Below are positions 34,677 through 42,894 of a stretch of 64,000 nucleotides of DNA, piece after piece. Position 1 is the first letter of the stretch, and every line of letters begins with the position of its first letter. The translations under genes were made by a program, and so were the position numbers. The stretch comes from SbD1 sp039679945 (GTDB lineage: Bacteria > Desulfobacterota > Syntrophobacteria > Syntrophobacterales > Syntrophobacteraceae). The notes beneath the pieces are model-generated. The model saw only the letters and a list, made by a program, of their open reading frames with translations. It was not told the DNA's origin and made no database searches. The stretch lies in assembly GCA_039679945.1 (NCBI GenBank), contig JBDKTY010000244.1, positions 62,001-126,000 of the forward strand, read 5' to 3'.

Positions 34677-35624
34677 ATGGAGAAGATTCGCCTCGGCATC
34701 AGTGCATGCCTTTTGGGTGAGCCCGTCAGGTACGACGGTGGACACAAGCTCGACCGTTTCCTGAGGGACGTACTTGGACGTCACGTCGAGTACATTCCCG
34801 TATGTCCCGAGGTCGAATGCGGTCTTCCCGTGCCCCGAGAATCCATGCATCTCGAAGCCGGTCCCGGCGCGCCGCGTCTGCTCACCATCAGGTCAAAAAT
34901 AGACCACACAGAACGCATGCTCGAATGGTCGGCTCGCAGAGTTCGTGAACTGGAGACCGAAAACCTTTGCGGGTTCATCTTCAAGAGCAACTCCCCCAGC
35001 AGCGGCATGGAACGCATAAGGGTCTACGACACGAATGGCGTTCCACGAAAGACGGGAATCGGACTCTTCTCACGCGCATTCATGGAGCATTTCCCCCATA
35101 TGCCCGTTGAGGATGAGGGCCGTTTGCACGACCTGCCGATCAGGGAGAACTTCATTGAAAGGGTTTTTGTCTACAGGCGCTGGCAGAACTTGACCGAACA
35201 GGCCCCACGGCTTGGCGGCCTCGTGGATTTTCACTCGCGGCACAAACTCCTCATAATGTCCCACAGCCCCAAACACTATACCCTCATGGGAAAGCTGGTG
35301 GCATTCGGAAAGAACATGCCGGCGGAAAAGCTTCTCAGTGAATATATGAAGTTGCTCATGGACGCGCTCAGGTTAAAAGCGACTCCGCGAAAGAACACCA
35401 ATGTTTTGCAGCATCTCGCGGGCTACTTCAAGAAGGTCATGTCAGGCGATGAGAAACAGGAGATGGATGAATTGATAACAGCCTATCATACGGGATACCT
35501 TCCCCTCATCGTTCCCGTCACGCTCATAAATCATTACGTAAGGAAATATGATCAGCCCTACCTGAAGCAACAGTATTACCTGAATCCCCACCCCATGGAG
35601 CTTCAATTAAGAAACCACGTCTGA
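34677..35624 (+). CDS. DUF523-DUF1722 fusion protein (YbgA-like)
   Basis: A 315-residue cytoplasmic protein. The N-terminal DUF523 half has LGISACLLGEPVRYDGGHK and VCPEVECGLPVPRESM, with conserved Cys. The C-terminal DUF1722 (YbgA) half begins near 170 (LVDFHSRHKLLIMSHSPKHY) and ends with the typical HPMELQLRNHV. The biochemical role of these families is not settled; DUF523 is a TudS-like thiouracil desulfidase family, so desulfuration of modified nucleobases is one possibility. The ATG at 34677 follows GGAGGAGA; a longer reading would add 33 residues without one. A hairpin terminator follows. Confidence 0.88.
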   Translation: MEKIRLGISACLLGEPVRYDGGHKLDRFLRDVLGRHVEYIPVCPEVECGLPVPRESMHLEAGPGAPRLLTIRSKIDHTERMLEWSARRVRELETENLCGFIFKSNSPSSGMERIRVYDTNGVPRKTGIGLFSRAFMEHFPHMPVEDEGRLHDLPIRENFIERVFVYRRWQNLTEQAPRLGGLVDFHSRHKLLIMSHSPKHYTLMGKLVAFGKNMPAEKLLSEYMKLLMDALRLKATPRKNTNVLQHLAGYFKKVMSGDEKQEMDELITAYHTGYLPLIVPVTLINHYVRKYDQPYLKQQYYLNPHPMELQLRNHV

Positions 35625-35730
35625 TCCGAAGTTACGTTCGCGACATTGCCGTTTCCGCCAGTGGTAAATTTAATGAGAACATCGTGGGGCGGACTGCATG
35701 GCTGCACAACTTCAGCACCATATAAACAAA

Positions 35731-35751
35731 GGGGCGGCACGGAGCCGCCCC
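35731..35751. terminator. bidirectional hairpin terminator
   Basis: GGGGCGGC (35731-35738) pairs with GCCGCCCC (35744-35751) around ACGGA. T-rich sequence follows on each strand (TTCTTTAT on plus, TTTGTTTAT on minus). It separates the convergent DUF523 and sdhB genes. Confidence 0.75.
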
Positions 35752-35834
35752 TTCTTTATGCCAGATAGCTTCAGCTTGAAGCAAACCCGGTCTTCCCGCT
35801 GGGAGCGAACCGGGCCCAAATCGCGCCGATTTGC

Positions 35835-36599
35835 TTACTTCTTCCCGCCTGGCAGAATCTTTTTGAACAGATGACTTACTCCCGAGAATCCCATCTTGCG
35901 GCGCAGCATTCCGAGCTGATCCTGGAGTGGAATCTTTTTCGGGCAAACATCCTCGCAGCCCAGCAGGCCGAGGCATCCGAAGATGCCATCATCGTTTCCG
36001 ACCACTTCGAAATACTCGTCGGTGGTCCGCTGGTCGCGCGGGTCCATCATGAACCGGGCAAGACGGTTAAATGCGGTGGCGCCCATGAAGCCTTCGGGCA
36101 GCATGTTTGCCTTTCCGCAAGCAGCCACGCAGCAACCGCACTCGATACAGCGCTCCAGTTCATAGATTTCATCGGCGAGCGTATTGTCCATCCGCTCTTC
36201 TTCAGCCTGCGGATCAAATTTCCTGGTTGTATGGACCCAGGATTGAACTTTTTCGTTCATTCCGCGGAACCAGGTACCCGTATCCACCGAAAGATCGCCG
36301 ATCAGCTTGAATACAGGCAGAGGCATCAGGGTGATCTCATTGGGCAGTGCCTTGGTTTTTGTGTGGCACGCCAGATCCGGCCGTCCGTTGATCATCATGG
36401 CGCACGAACCACAGATACCGGCACGGCACATGAAATCGAACATCAACGTCGGGTCCTGTTCCTCCCTGATGCGGTTAAGGGCGATAAAGAGGGTCATGGC
36501 ATCGGTTTCCTCGAGGTAGTACGCATCCATGTGCGGAACCGAAGCCGAATCTTCCGGATTGAACCTGAAAACATTAAACTTTAGCGTTCGTCCCATCAA
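35835..36599 (-). CDS. sdhB: succinate dehydrogenase/fumarate reductase iron-sulfur subunit
   Basis: A 254-residue subunit that carries electrons between the flavin subunit and the membrane quinone site. It has the [2Fe-2S] motif CRAGICGSC with a later Cys (C58, C63, C66, C78), the [4Fe-4S] ligands CIECGCCVAAC (about 151-161) and the CLGLLGCEDVCP group for [3Fe-4S]. Gene order C-A-B and the sequence are like the Wolinella-type enzymes. It is last in the operon, 17 bp after sdhA. The direction of catalysis cannot be told from the sequence. Confidence 0.95.
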   Translation of the reverse strand: MMGRTLKFNVFRFNPEDSASVPHMDAYYLEETDAMTLFIALNRIREEQDPTLMFDFMCRAGICGSCAMMINGRPDLACHTKTKALPNEITLMPLPVFKLIGDLSVDTGTWFRGMNEKVQSWVHTTRKFDPQAEEERMDNTLADEIYELERCIECGCCVAACGKANMLPEGFMGATAFNRLARFMMDPRDQRTTDEYFEVVGNDDGIFGCLGLLGCEDVCPKKIPLQDQLGMLRRKMGFSGVSHLFKKILPGGKK

Positions 36600-36616
36600 A
36601 ACACCTCTCGCTTGGC

Positions 36617-38476
36617 TTAGTTAGTCTCCGGCTTAGGAGCGCAAATCTCGGGATCCTCGGTGCAAATGATCTTGGTTGAGCCATAACCTCTTTCACCCGG
36701 CGGAAGTTCCCAGACCTTGGAAGGCTTTTCGTATTCCAGAGTCGGCATCTTGTCGTTTTCGTTCTTCCAGTAGGCCAGAGTACGCTTCAGCCAATCTCTG
36801 TCATTACGTTCCGGGAAGTCTTCGCGGGCGTGGGCTCCGCGGCTCTCGGTACGCTGCAGGGCGCCGTAGGCCACCATGAGCGCCAGCCGCACCATTCCGG
36901 GCATCTTGAGAGCCAGGGCCAGTTCAGGGTTGGCCCCGATCGGCGATGACTGGAGACCTATCTTCAGTGCCCTTTCGTAGATCACCTGGAGGTTATCGAC
37001 GGCCTTCTGGAGTTCTCCGCCATTGCGGAAGATGCCGACCTTGTCCATCAGTTCATCCTGCATTGCGGCGCGGACTGCATAGACACTTTCCTTGCCGTTC
37101 TTACCCTTGATCACGTCGTCGATCCGCTGCTGCTGTTTCTTGACGGCATCGGAAATAACGGCTGTCTTGAAGTCCACCTGGTATCCCTGCAGGAACTCGG
37201 ATATCTTTTCACCAACGATTCTTCCAGCCACAATCGTTTCAGCCAGGGAGTTTCCACCGAGACGGTTAAACCCGTGCATATCCCAGCACGCTCCCTCGCC
37301 CGCCGCAAAGAGACCCTTGAGACCGTATGCCGCGCCGTCCTTATTGGTGCGCACACCACCCATGCTATAATGGTGAGCCGGCCGCACAGGGATCATCTGT
37401 GTGATTGGATCCACATCGAGGAATTCGTTGCAGATTTCCTCAACCTCACGCAGCTTCGTCTTTATATGATGGGCGCCCAGATGGCGGATATCCAGCCACA
37501 GATGCGGGCCGTACGGACTTGGCACACCCTTTCCAAGACGCATGTGGTGAGTCATCCAGCGGGAAACGACGTCGCGCGACGCAAGTTCCTGTTTGCCAGG
37601 TTCGTAGATGTGCATGAACCGCTCGCCGTTGACATCCTTGAGCGTTCCGCCGTCACCGCGGCAGCCTTCGGTAACGAGGATGTTCGTGGGAACGATTCCG
37701 GTGGGATGGAACTGGATGGCTTCCGGGTTCCCGATCGGGACAAGGCCGGTATCCAGGGCAATGATGGCGCCGTCGCCCGTGTTAATGACCGCGTTTGTCG
37801 TCTCGCGGTATATCCTGCCGTAGCCGCCCGTTGCGATAAGGGTAGCCTTGGCGAGATAGACCCGGATCTTGCCGGTCTTGAGGCAACGCGCGACAACGCC
37901 CATGCATGTCTCACCATCATGGATGAGAGCTACCGCTTCCACCCTGTCGTGCACAGTCACGCCAAGGCGAACGACTTCGTTATCCATGGTGAAAAGAAGT
38001 GTATGACCGGTCCCATCCGAGGTATAGCAGGTACGCCATTTCGCCGTGCCGCCAAAATCGCGGGCGGTGATCAACCCCTCTTTTTCCTTCTTCTCTATCT
38101 TTTCGTATTCCTTACCGGCCTTATAGTAAATGCCCTTTCCGGGAACGACACGGTTCCAGGGAATGCCCCAAGCCGCCATTTCGCGAACAGCGATGGGAGC
38201 AGTCTCGGCAAACATGCGCGCGACTTCCTGGTCGCAGCCCCAGTCAGATCCTTTTACCGTATCGGCGAAGTGCACGTCCGGGCAGTCCCCCTCGCCTTTA
38301 CAGCATTGACCCAGCGAAGCCTGCATGCCGCCCTGAGCGGCGGAAGAATGGGAACGCCTCGGCGGAACAATACTGAGACAAATCGTCTCAAACCCCGCTG
38401 AAGCCGCCGCCACCGCTACACGCTCACCCGCCAGGCCCGCTCCCACGCACAAGAGATCAGTATAGAAGGTATCCAA
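36617..38476 (-). CDS. sdhA: succinate dehydrogenase/fumarate reductase flavoprotein subunit
   Basis: A 619-residue flavoprotein that interconverts succinate and fumarate. The FAD-binding dinucleotide fold is CVGAGLAGERVAVAAA (about 10-25), the covalent-FAD His lies in the RRSHSSAAQGGMQASLG segment (about 40-56), and the active-site Arg/His region includes HPTGIVPTN and PAHHYSMGGVRTNKDG. LGGNSLAETIVAGR is the second FAD contact. It is between sdhC (11 bp) and sdhB (17 bp), all leftward. Confidence 0.97.
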   Translation of the reverse strand: MDTFYTDLLCVGAGLAGERVAVAAASAGFETICLSIVPPRRSHSSAAQGGMQASLGQCCKGEGDCPDVHFADTVKGSDWGCDQEVARMFAETAPIAVREMAAWGIPWNRVVPGKGIYYKAGKEYEKIEKKEKEGLITARDFGGTAKWRTCYTSDGTGHTLLFTMDNEVVRLGVTVHDRVEAVALIHDGETCMGVVARCLKTGKIRVYLAKATLIATGGYGRIYRETTNAVINTGDGAIIALDTGLVPIGNPEAIQFHPTGIVPTNILVTEGCRGDGGTLKDVNGERFMHIYEPGKQELASRDVVSRWMTHHMRLGKGVPSPYGPHLWLDIRHLGAHHIKTKLREVEEICNEFLDVDPITQMIPVRPAHHYSMGGVRTNKDGAAYGLKGLFAAGEGACWDMHGFNRLGGNSLAETIVAGRIVGEKISEFLQGYQVDFKTAVISDAVKKQQQRIDDVIKGKNGKESVYAVRAAMQDELMDKVGIFRNGGELQKAVDNLQVIYERALKIGLQSSPIGANPELALALKMPGMVRLALMVAYGALQRTESRGAHAREDFPERNDRDWLKRTLAYWKNENDKMPTLEYEKPSKVWELPPGERGYGSTKIICTEDPEICAPKPETN

Positions 38477-38487
38477 TTTTCAGCTCC

Positions 38488-39153
38488 TTACATTGCTTTG
38501 ACTAAAAAATAGAATGTGAACAGCGTCAAAAGCCCGATTCCAATAAAGGTCAAAGTGAGCTTGTTCTCGAAACCGTGAAGCGCTTTACGGTTGGACCTCT
38601 TGATAAAGCCCCACTTGACACCGATGCGGTAGATGCCGATGCCCACATGGAGCTCGATCATCGGGAGCAAAACGACGTAGAAAAGCAGCCACCATCCACC
38701 TTGAATTCTGGCTGCGCTCCGTGCCGCGGTGATAGGCAGGTTTGTGAGGACCGTCCACATGTGGATACAGCCCATAATGAGGACGATGAACGCTGTCAAT
38801 GCCTGGACCACCCAGAGCCATGTGTCGAGGTGATTGAAGTTGACGCTGTGGCGCCACATCGCCTTCTGCTCACGGGCGCGGAAGGGGAGCTTGCGGGCAG
38901 CTAGCACAAAATGGGCCAGCATGACCAACGCAATCAGCGGACCGCCCAATTGAGCCATATAAGTGGCTTCAAAAAACCAGGCGATCGCATTCATTACCCT
39001 GCCCCCACCGAGATCGAGGTTAACACTGGCTACCAGAATCATGTGCGCCCACATAAACGCCACGAGCCCGACTCCGGTAAGCATTTGGAAAAAATCCAAA
39101 TACGCCTCAGTTCGTACAGGTTCTACTCGAGCAATAGTTTGATCCGCCATCAT
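38488..39153 (-). CDS. sdhC: succinate dehydrogenase/fumarate reductase cytochrome b subunit, type B
   Basis: A 221-residue membrane anchor with five predicted helices. Four histidines sit where a type B subunit binds two b hemes: H37 (MWAHMI), H81 (LAHFVL), about H129 (GCIHMW) and about H168 (ELHVGIG). In the Wolinella enzyme these four positions are heme ligands and a Glu (E66) provides proton transfer. Menaquinone would be the quinone in such enzymes (inference). First gene of sdhCAB. Confidence 0.93.
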   Translation of the reverse strand: MMADQTIARVEPVRTEAYLDFFQMLTGVGLVAFMWAHMILVASVNLDLGGGRVMNAIAWFFEATYMAQLGGPLIALVMLAHFVLAARKLPFRAREQKAMWRHSVNFNHLDTWLWVVQALTAFIVLIMGCIHMWTVLTNLPITAARSAARIQGGWWLLFYVVLLPMIELHVGIGIYRIGVKWGFIKRSNRKALHGFENKLTLTFIGIGLLTLFTFYFLVKAM

Positions 39154-39746
39154 GTTCCTCTAACTCCTGACTAGCTGTTATGAAATTGGTTGGAAAGAAA
39201 CTTGGGTTCGCGCGTATCCCTGAGAAAAGGACAAAATAGTCTAAAAGTCAAGTACTTTTTATCACAACCCAGCCACTGAACTGCAATCCTTTGAAAGCAC
39301 ACATAGTTTCATAAAAATCCTGTCAACTGGCTTAGCGGGCTACTATCGACCGTATCAGGCACAATCCGGGTGCACAACCGGTACGATATCGGTGGAAATG
39401 GTCTGAAATATTAGTAGTTTTCAGACTTTACATTATATAGGAACAGTATTATCATACATCTTACTTCTCCTGATAAAATGCAAGTGGCTCAAAAGGTTCC
39501 GATAATATGCACAAATAGACAATACTGCCCCCTGTCAGCCGCGCAGTTGGGGAAGATATGCACAAGACAGACCACCAGTCATCTGATTGTCTCATGTGTT
39601 GCGACAGAAATACACTCTGGTAATCACCTCTTCCGTGATCTTATTCCCATATCGATTTTTTTAGGGAAAATACAGGGATTTCGCTACACAAACAGCATTG
39701 ACAGTGGTACAAGAACAGTTCGTCATAGCGCCCCCAATCCAATCAA
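39154..39746. other. gene-free divergent spacer
   Basis: About 590 bp between sdhC (leftward) and the CBS gene (rightward). The part next to sdhC (39230-39275) is AT-rich with TTGTGATAAAAAGTAC on the minus strand, which contains a Rex-like half-site but no complete inverted repeat. No gene or RNA is seen; short A/T-rich runs near 39420-39480 may be promoter elements. Confidence 0.4.
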
Positions 39747-39770
39747 TTGAGGCACCACGGAGGTAAAGGA

Positions 39771-40463
39771 ATGCTGGTAAAGAATTGGATGAGCAAGAGT
39801 GTGATCACGATCGATGAAGACGATTCAATGCAGCTTGCCATGAGCCTGATGAAAGAAAATAAGATCAGGATGCTTCCCGTCATGAACAAAGGGAAACTGG
39901 TCGGAATTCTTTCCGATACCGACCTTAAACGCGCTTCGGCCTCCGATGCCACTATGCTTGATGTTCATGAACTACTCTACCTGATATCCAAGATTAAGGT
40001 GCACGAAATCATGTCGAAGCACCCGCTGATCATCCCGGAAGACTATACCGTGGAGGAAGCGGCGCAGATAATGATGGAAAAGAATATCTCCAGCCTGCCC
40101 GTGGTTGACGCCGCCGGCAACCTGGTGGGAGTGATCACCAGACATGACCTGTTCGAAATACTCATCAACCTTAGCGGCCTCGGGAAAAAAGGTGTCCAGT
40201 TTGCCTTTTTGATAGACGATCGTTCGGGCTCGATAAAGGAAATCACCGACGTGATCCGAAGATATGACGGACGGATCGCCAGCATTCTCAGCTCATATGA
40301 AAACGCTCCCGCGGGAAAGCGCATCGTCTACATCAGGATCTATGAACTGGACCGCTCATTGATGCCGGAACTGATCCGCGAATTCAGGGATAAGTCCACC
40401 CTCATCTATATGGTGGATCACCGGGACAACAAGAGAAACATATTCCAGGACATCAAGGCCTAG
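39771..40463 (+). CDS. CBS-pair protein with ACT-like C-terminus (AcuB-like)
   Basis: A 230-residue protein with two CBS domains: MLVKNWMSKSVITIDEDDS... to about 55, then IMSKHPLIIPEDYTVEEAAQ... to about 130, each with the VGILSDTDL/VGVITRHDL strand that binds adenosyl ligands. The last 80 residues (DRSGSIKEITDVIRRYDGRI) look like an ACT domain. This layout is that of AcuB, linked to acetoin use in Bacillus; here it is an orphan with no acu genes. The ATG at 39771 follows GGAGG with about 8-nt spacing. A strong terminator follows. Confidence 0.85.
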   Translation: MLVKNWMSKSVITIDEDDSMQLAMSLMKENKIRMLPVMNKGKLVGILSDTDLKRASASDATMLDVHELLYLISKIKVHEIMSKHPLIIPEDYTVEEAAQIMMEKNISSLPVVDAAGNLVGVITRHDLFEILINLSGLGKKGVQFAFLIDDRSGSIKEITDVIRRYDGRIASILSSYENAPAGKRIVYIRIYELDRSLMPELIREFRDKSTLIYMVDHRDNKRNIFQDIKA

Positions 40464-40482
40464 GACTCGGGCCGGGACCTCC

Positions 40483-40529
40483 CCCATACGAGAAAAGGCC
40501 CGCTTAAAGCGGGCCTTTTCTCGTATGGG
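40483..40529. terminator. long perfect hairpin terminator after the CBS gene
   Basis: CCCATACGAGAAAAGGCC (from 40483) to 40505 is complementary over 23 bp to 40507-40529. GGGCCTTTTCTC supplies a T-run on the plus strand, and the symmetrical A-run serves the minus strand, so it may work in both directions. Confidence 0.85.
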
Positions 40530-40597
40530 CCATCATACTCTAATCCGGTCCGGGGGATGTCAGGTGATGCCCATCCACTTTCAGACTCCGCGCAAAT

Positions 40598-41734
40598 TCA
40601 ACTCGCCTTCCTCCTGGCCTGATCTTCTTCCGAAAAAAGCTTCAAATAGCGGCCGTAGCCTTCCTTCTCCAGTTCATCCCTGGGAACGAACCTGAGGGCG
40701 GCTGAGTTCATACAGTACCGCAGCCCCGTTGGAGGCGGCCCGTCATTGAAAACGTGCCCCAGATGAGAATCCGCGTTCTTGCTCCGCACTTCCGTGCGCG
40801 GCATGAAAAAAAGACTCGTATCCTTTTTCTCCACCAGGTTTCCCGGCTCCAGGGGTCTCGTGAAGCTCGGCCAGCCAGTCCCGGAATCATACTTGTCCCC
40901 GGAACTGAAAAGCGGCTCACCGGATACAACGTCCACGTAGATCCCCTCACGCTTGTTGTCCCAATATTCATTATGGAACGCCGGCTCGGTGCCGCTTTCC
41001 TGGGTCACCTTGTATTGCAGGGATGAGAGTCTATCCCGGAGGATCTCCCGCGAGGGTTTCGAAAAAGATCCGTCATGCTCCTTCACCCCCTGTTCCTCTT
41101 TTCCCCATTGCCGCGCGAGAAACTGGTCGCGACCGGAATTAAACCGGTACAGGTTGTACCGTATCGGGTTCTTTTTGTAGTAGTCCTGGTGATAATCTTC
41201 CGCCGGGTAAAATTTCGTGAACCGGATAATCCGCGTCGCAATCGGTCTCTTAAAGCGGCCCGACATTTCCAGTTGACGTTTCGATTCCTCCGCAAGCCGC
41301 TTTTGCTCATCGTCCTGGTAGAAGATGGCGCTGAGGTACTGAGCCCCCCTGTCCACGAACTGACCATCGGCATCGGTCGGGTCCACATGCCTCCAGAAGT
41401 AATCGAGCAGTTCCTTATAGGTAATCCTGGCCGGGTCATAGATTATCTGAACGGCTTCCACATGGCCGGTGCTTCCGGATGAAACAGCCTGGTAGCTCGG
41501 ATTCTCCACCTCACCCCCGGTGTAGCCGGAAATGACATCCACCACACCGTCAAGCTTTTCGAAATCGGATTCCGTGCACCAGAAACACCCGCCGGCAAAA
41601 GTGGCCCTGGGCAACCCCTCGTGACCAACCACCCGCGGGGCGGAGGGTTCCGACTGATTGCCGTGTGAAGCCTCCCATACAGCGAAAATGAATCCCACAA
41701 ACATTAATGATGAAACTAAAAGGATCCCCTTCAT
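40598..41734 (-). CDS. msrAB: exported fused methionine sulfoxide reductase A/B
   Basis: A 378-residue fusion with an N-terminal hydrophobic export signal (GILLVSSLMFVGFIFAVWEA). MsrA occupies about 42-200 with catalytic GGCFWCTE (Cys50), GYTGG and STGHVEAVQ. MsrB occupies about 235-365 with GTGWPSF, HLGHVFNDG and catalytic Cys in RYCMNSAALRF. The two CxxC zinc motifs usual in MsrB are absent (VVSGEPLFSS, then SKNADSHLGH). It would reduce both epimers of methionine sulfoxide in envelope proteins; the electron donor is not obvious nearby. Confidence 0.95.
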   Translation of the reverse strand: MKGILLVSSLMFVGFIFAVWEASHGNQSEPSAPRVVGHEGLPRATFAGGCFWCTESDFEKLDGVVDVISGYTGGEVENPSYQAVSSGSTGHVEAVQIIYDPARITYKELLDYFWRHVDPTDADGQFVDRGAQYLSAIFYQDDEQKRLAEESKRQLEMSGRFKRPIATRIIRFTKFYPAEDYHQDYYKKNPIRYNLYRFNSGRDQFLARQWGKEEQGVKEHDGSFSKPSREILRDRLSSLQYKVTQESGTEPAFHNEYWDNKREGIYVDVVSGEPLFSSGDKYDSGTGWPSFTRPLEPGNLVEKKDTSLFFMPRTEVRSKNADSHLGHVFNDGPPPTGLRYCMNSAALRFVPRDELEKEGYGRYLKLFSEEDQARRKAS

Positions 41735-41800
41735 CTCAGTCTCTCCAGCAATCGCCTGTTCGACCGGAACCCACGGCCATAGAATATGAGTGATACGGAG

Positions 41801-41905
41801 TTGCGTTCAAGATGAGTCTATCCCTAAATTGAAGATGCCGTTCAGAATTGACCCGTTCTACCCATCGATACCAGGGCGAACGGGGGTATATCCTCTTGAA
41901 CGCAA
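41801..41905 (+). repeat. dispersed REP-like element, copy 3, with 12-bp terminal inverted repeats
   Basis: TTGCGTTCAAGA (41801-41812) and TCTTGAACGCAA (41894-41905) are perfect inverted repeats at the ends of a 105-bp block. The inside holds CCGTTCTACCCATCGATACC...GGGCGAACGGGG, the same hairpin module as the other copies. No coding content; the size and ends resemble a small non-autonomous element (MITE-like), though a target-site duplication is not clear. Confidence 0.65.
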
Positions 41906-42253
41906 ATTAGTATGAAACCTTTATCACGCCCTTCTCCACCCTCCGGCCCGGGGGCAGGCGACGCCCTCGATACCGCGGCACCGGCCCTTGAATTTCCGGG
42001 ATCGCCAACGGACGGCAACCGTCCGCGGCCGTGAATCCCAGCTTCCATTCTTTTGAAGGCGGTCGGTCGGACCCGAGCCCCGGTGCTGGCGAGTCCGGTC
42101 CCGCGCGGCCACCTTTTAGAAGAGCCATCAGTCGGACAACCACTTTAAAATTTAAAGCCTCTGCGGCTATTTACAATAAGTTCTCCCTCAATAAATCACC
42201 TCCGCCGACTATGTTTATCGCATTCCGGGAACTGGAACTCCAAATGACATCGA
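41906..42253. other. gene-free spacer downstream of the DinB-like gene
   Basis: This spacer holds a GC-rich stretch (41940-42120) with several possible short ORFs, none with a ribosome binding site or family resemblance, then an AT-richer stretch to 42230. Nothing else is seen. Confidence 0.4.
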
Positions 42254-42733
42254 TCATAGCCCAACGGCGGTCTTCATGTTGCCCAGGTGCTCTTTTCCCG
42301 ATATCAGCACCACGTTTTCAATGAACTGGCGAACGGTCACATCGCCACCCAGCATGGAGAGATATCCGGTACGGTCCAGTTCGGAGTCATCCAGCCCAGC
42401 CACAAACTCAACCATCTCCCCTCCATTCCTGTTCAGTATGTCGAGCACGTCACGCCGAGTGCATTCAGCATGCTCTCGGGCATGCTGGTTAGCCATCTCC
42501 ACGACCTGTTCCCCGGTGAGTTGCGGCAGTGGCTCCCCCGCGATTATCTTCCTACTCAAATTCACCGCTGAATAATGCCCGGCGCCGATGTGCCTGGCCG
42601 TCACTCCAACCGGCCATTGCTCCCAGGCACAGATCTTTTTCCAGTCTTGCTCATCGCAACGTTCAACAAAGGCTATTACCTCGCCGTTGAAACCCCTCAG
42701 GCGCTCCGCCAGTTCCTTAGCTCGGCTCTCCAT
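42254..42733 (-). CDS. DinB-like four-helix-bundle protein
   Basis: A 159-residue protein of the DinB/DUF664-like fold. It is mostly helical, with the GVTARHIGAGHYSAVNLSRK segment near 50-65, where the first metal-type His (ARHIG) lies, and the terminal ISGKEHLGNMKTA with a second His. Relatives bind a metal and include thiol-dependent S-transferases, but function here is unknown. ATG at 42733 with AAGGAG upstream is preferred over one 33 bp earlier. Its start faces the divergent flavoprotein gene. Confidence 0.75.
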   Translation of the reverse strand: MESRAKELAERLRGFNGEVIAFVERCDEQDWKKICAWEQWPVGVTARHIGAGHYSAVNLSRKIIAGEPLPQLTGEQVVEMANQHAREHAECTRRDVLDILNRNGGEMVEFVAGLDDSELDRTGYLSMLGGDVTVRQFIENVVLISGKEHLGNMKTAVGL

Positions 42734-42894
42734 GACAGTCTCCTTTATCAATGGTGGATATTTCACAACATTCCAGGTGGCGCTCTATCGGCGCACGCCA
42801 TATTTTATTCAAAGCGTCGATACCGAAAGATAAGAATCCAGGGCAAGGAACAGCAACTTGCAAGAGCAGCGGGGTACAATGTTTGTCGGAAAAA

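Noticed and set aside
39248..39275. Rex-like half-site TTGTGA on the minus strand upstream of sdhC
   Set aside because: No second half at the correct distance; could be chance in AT-rich sequence.
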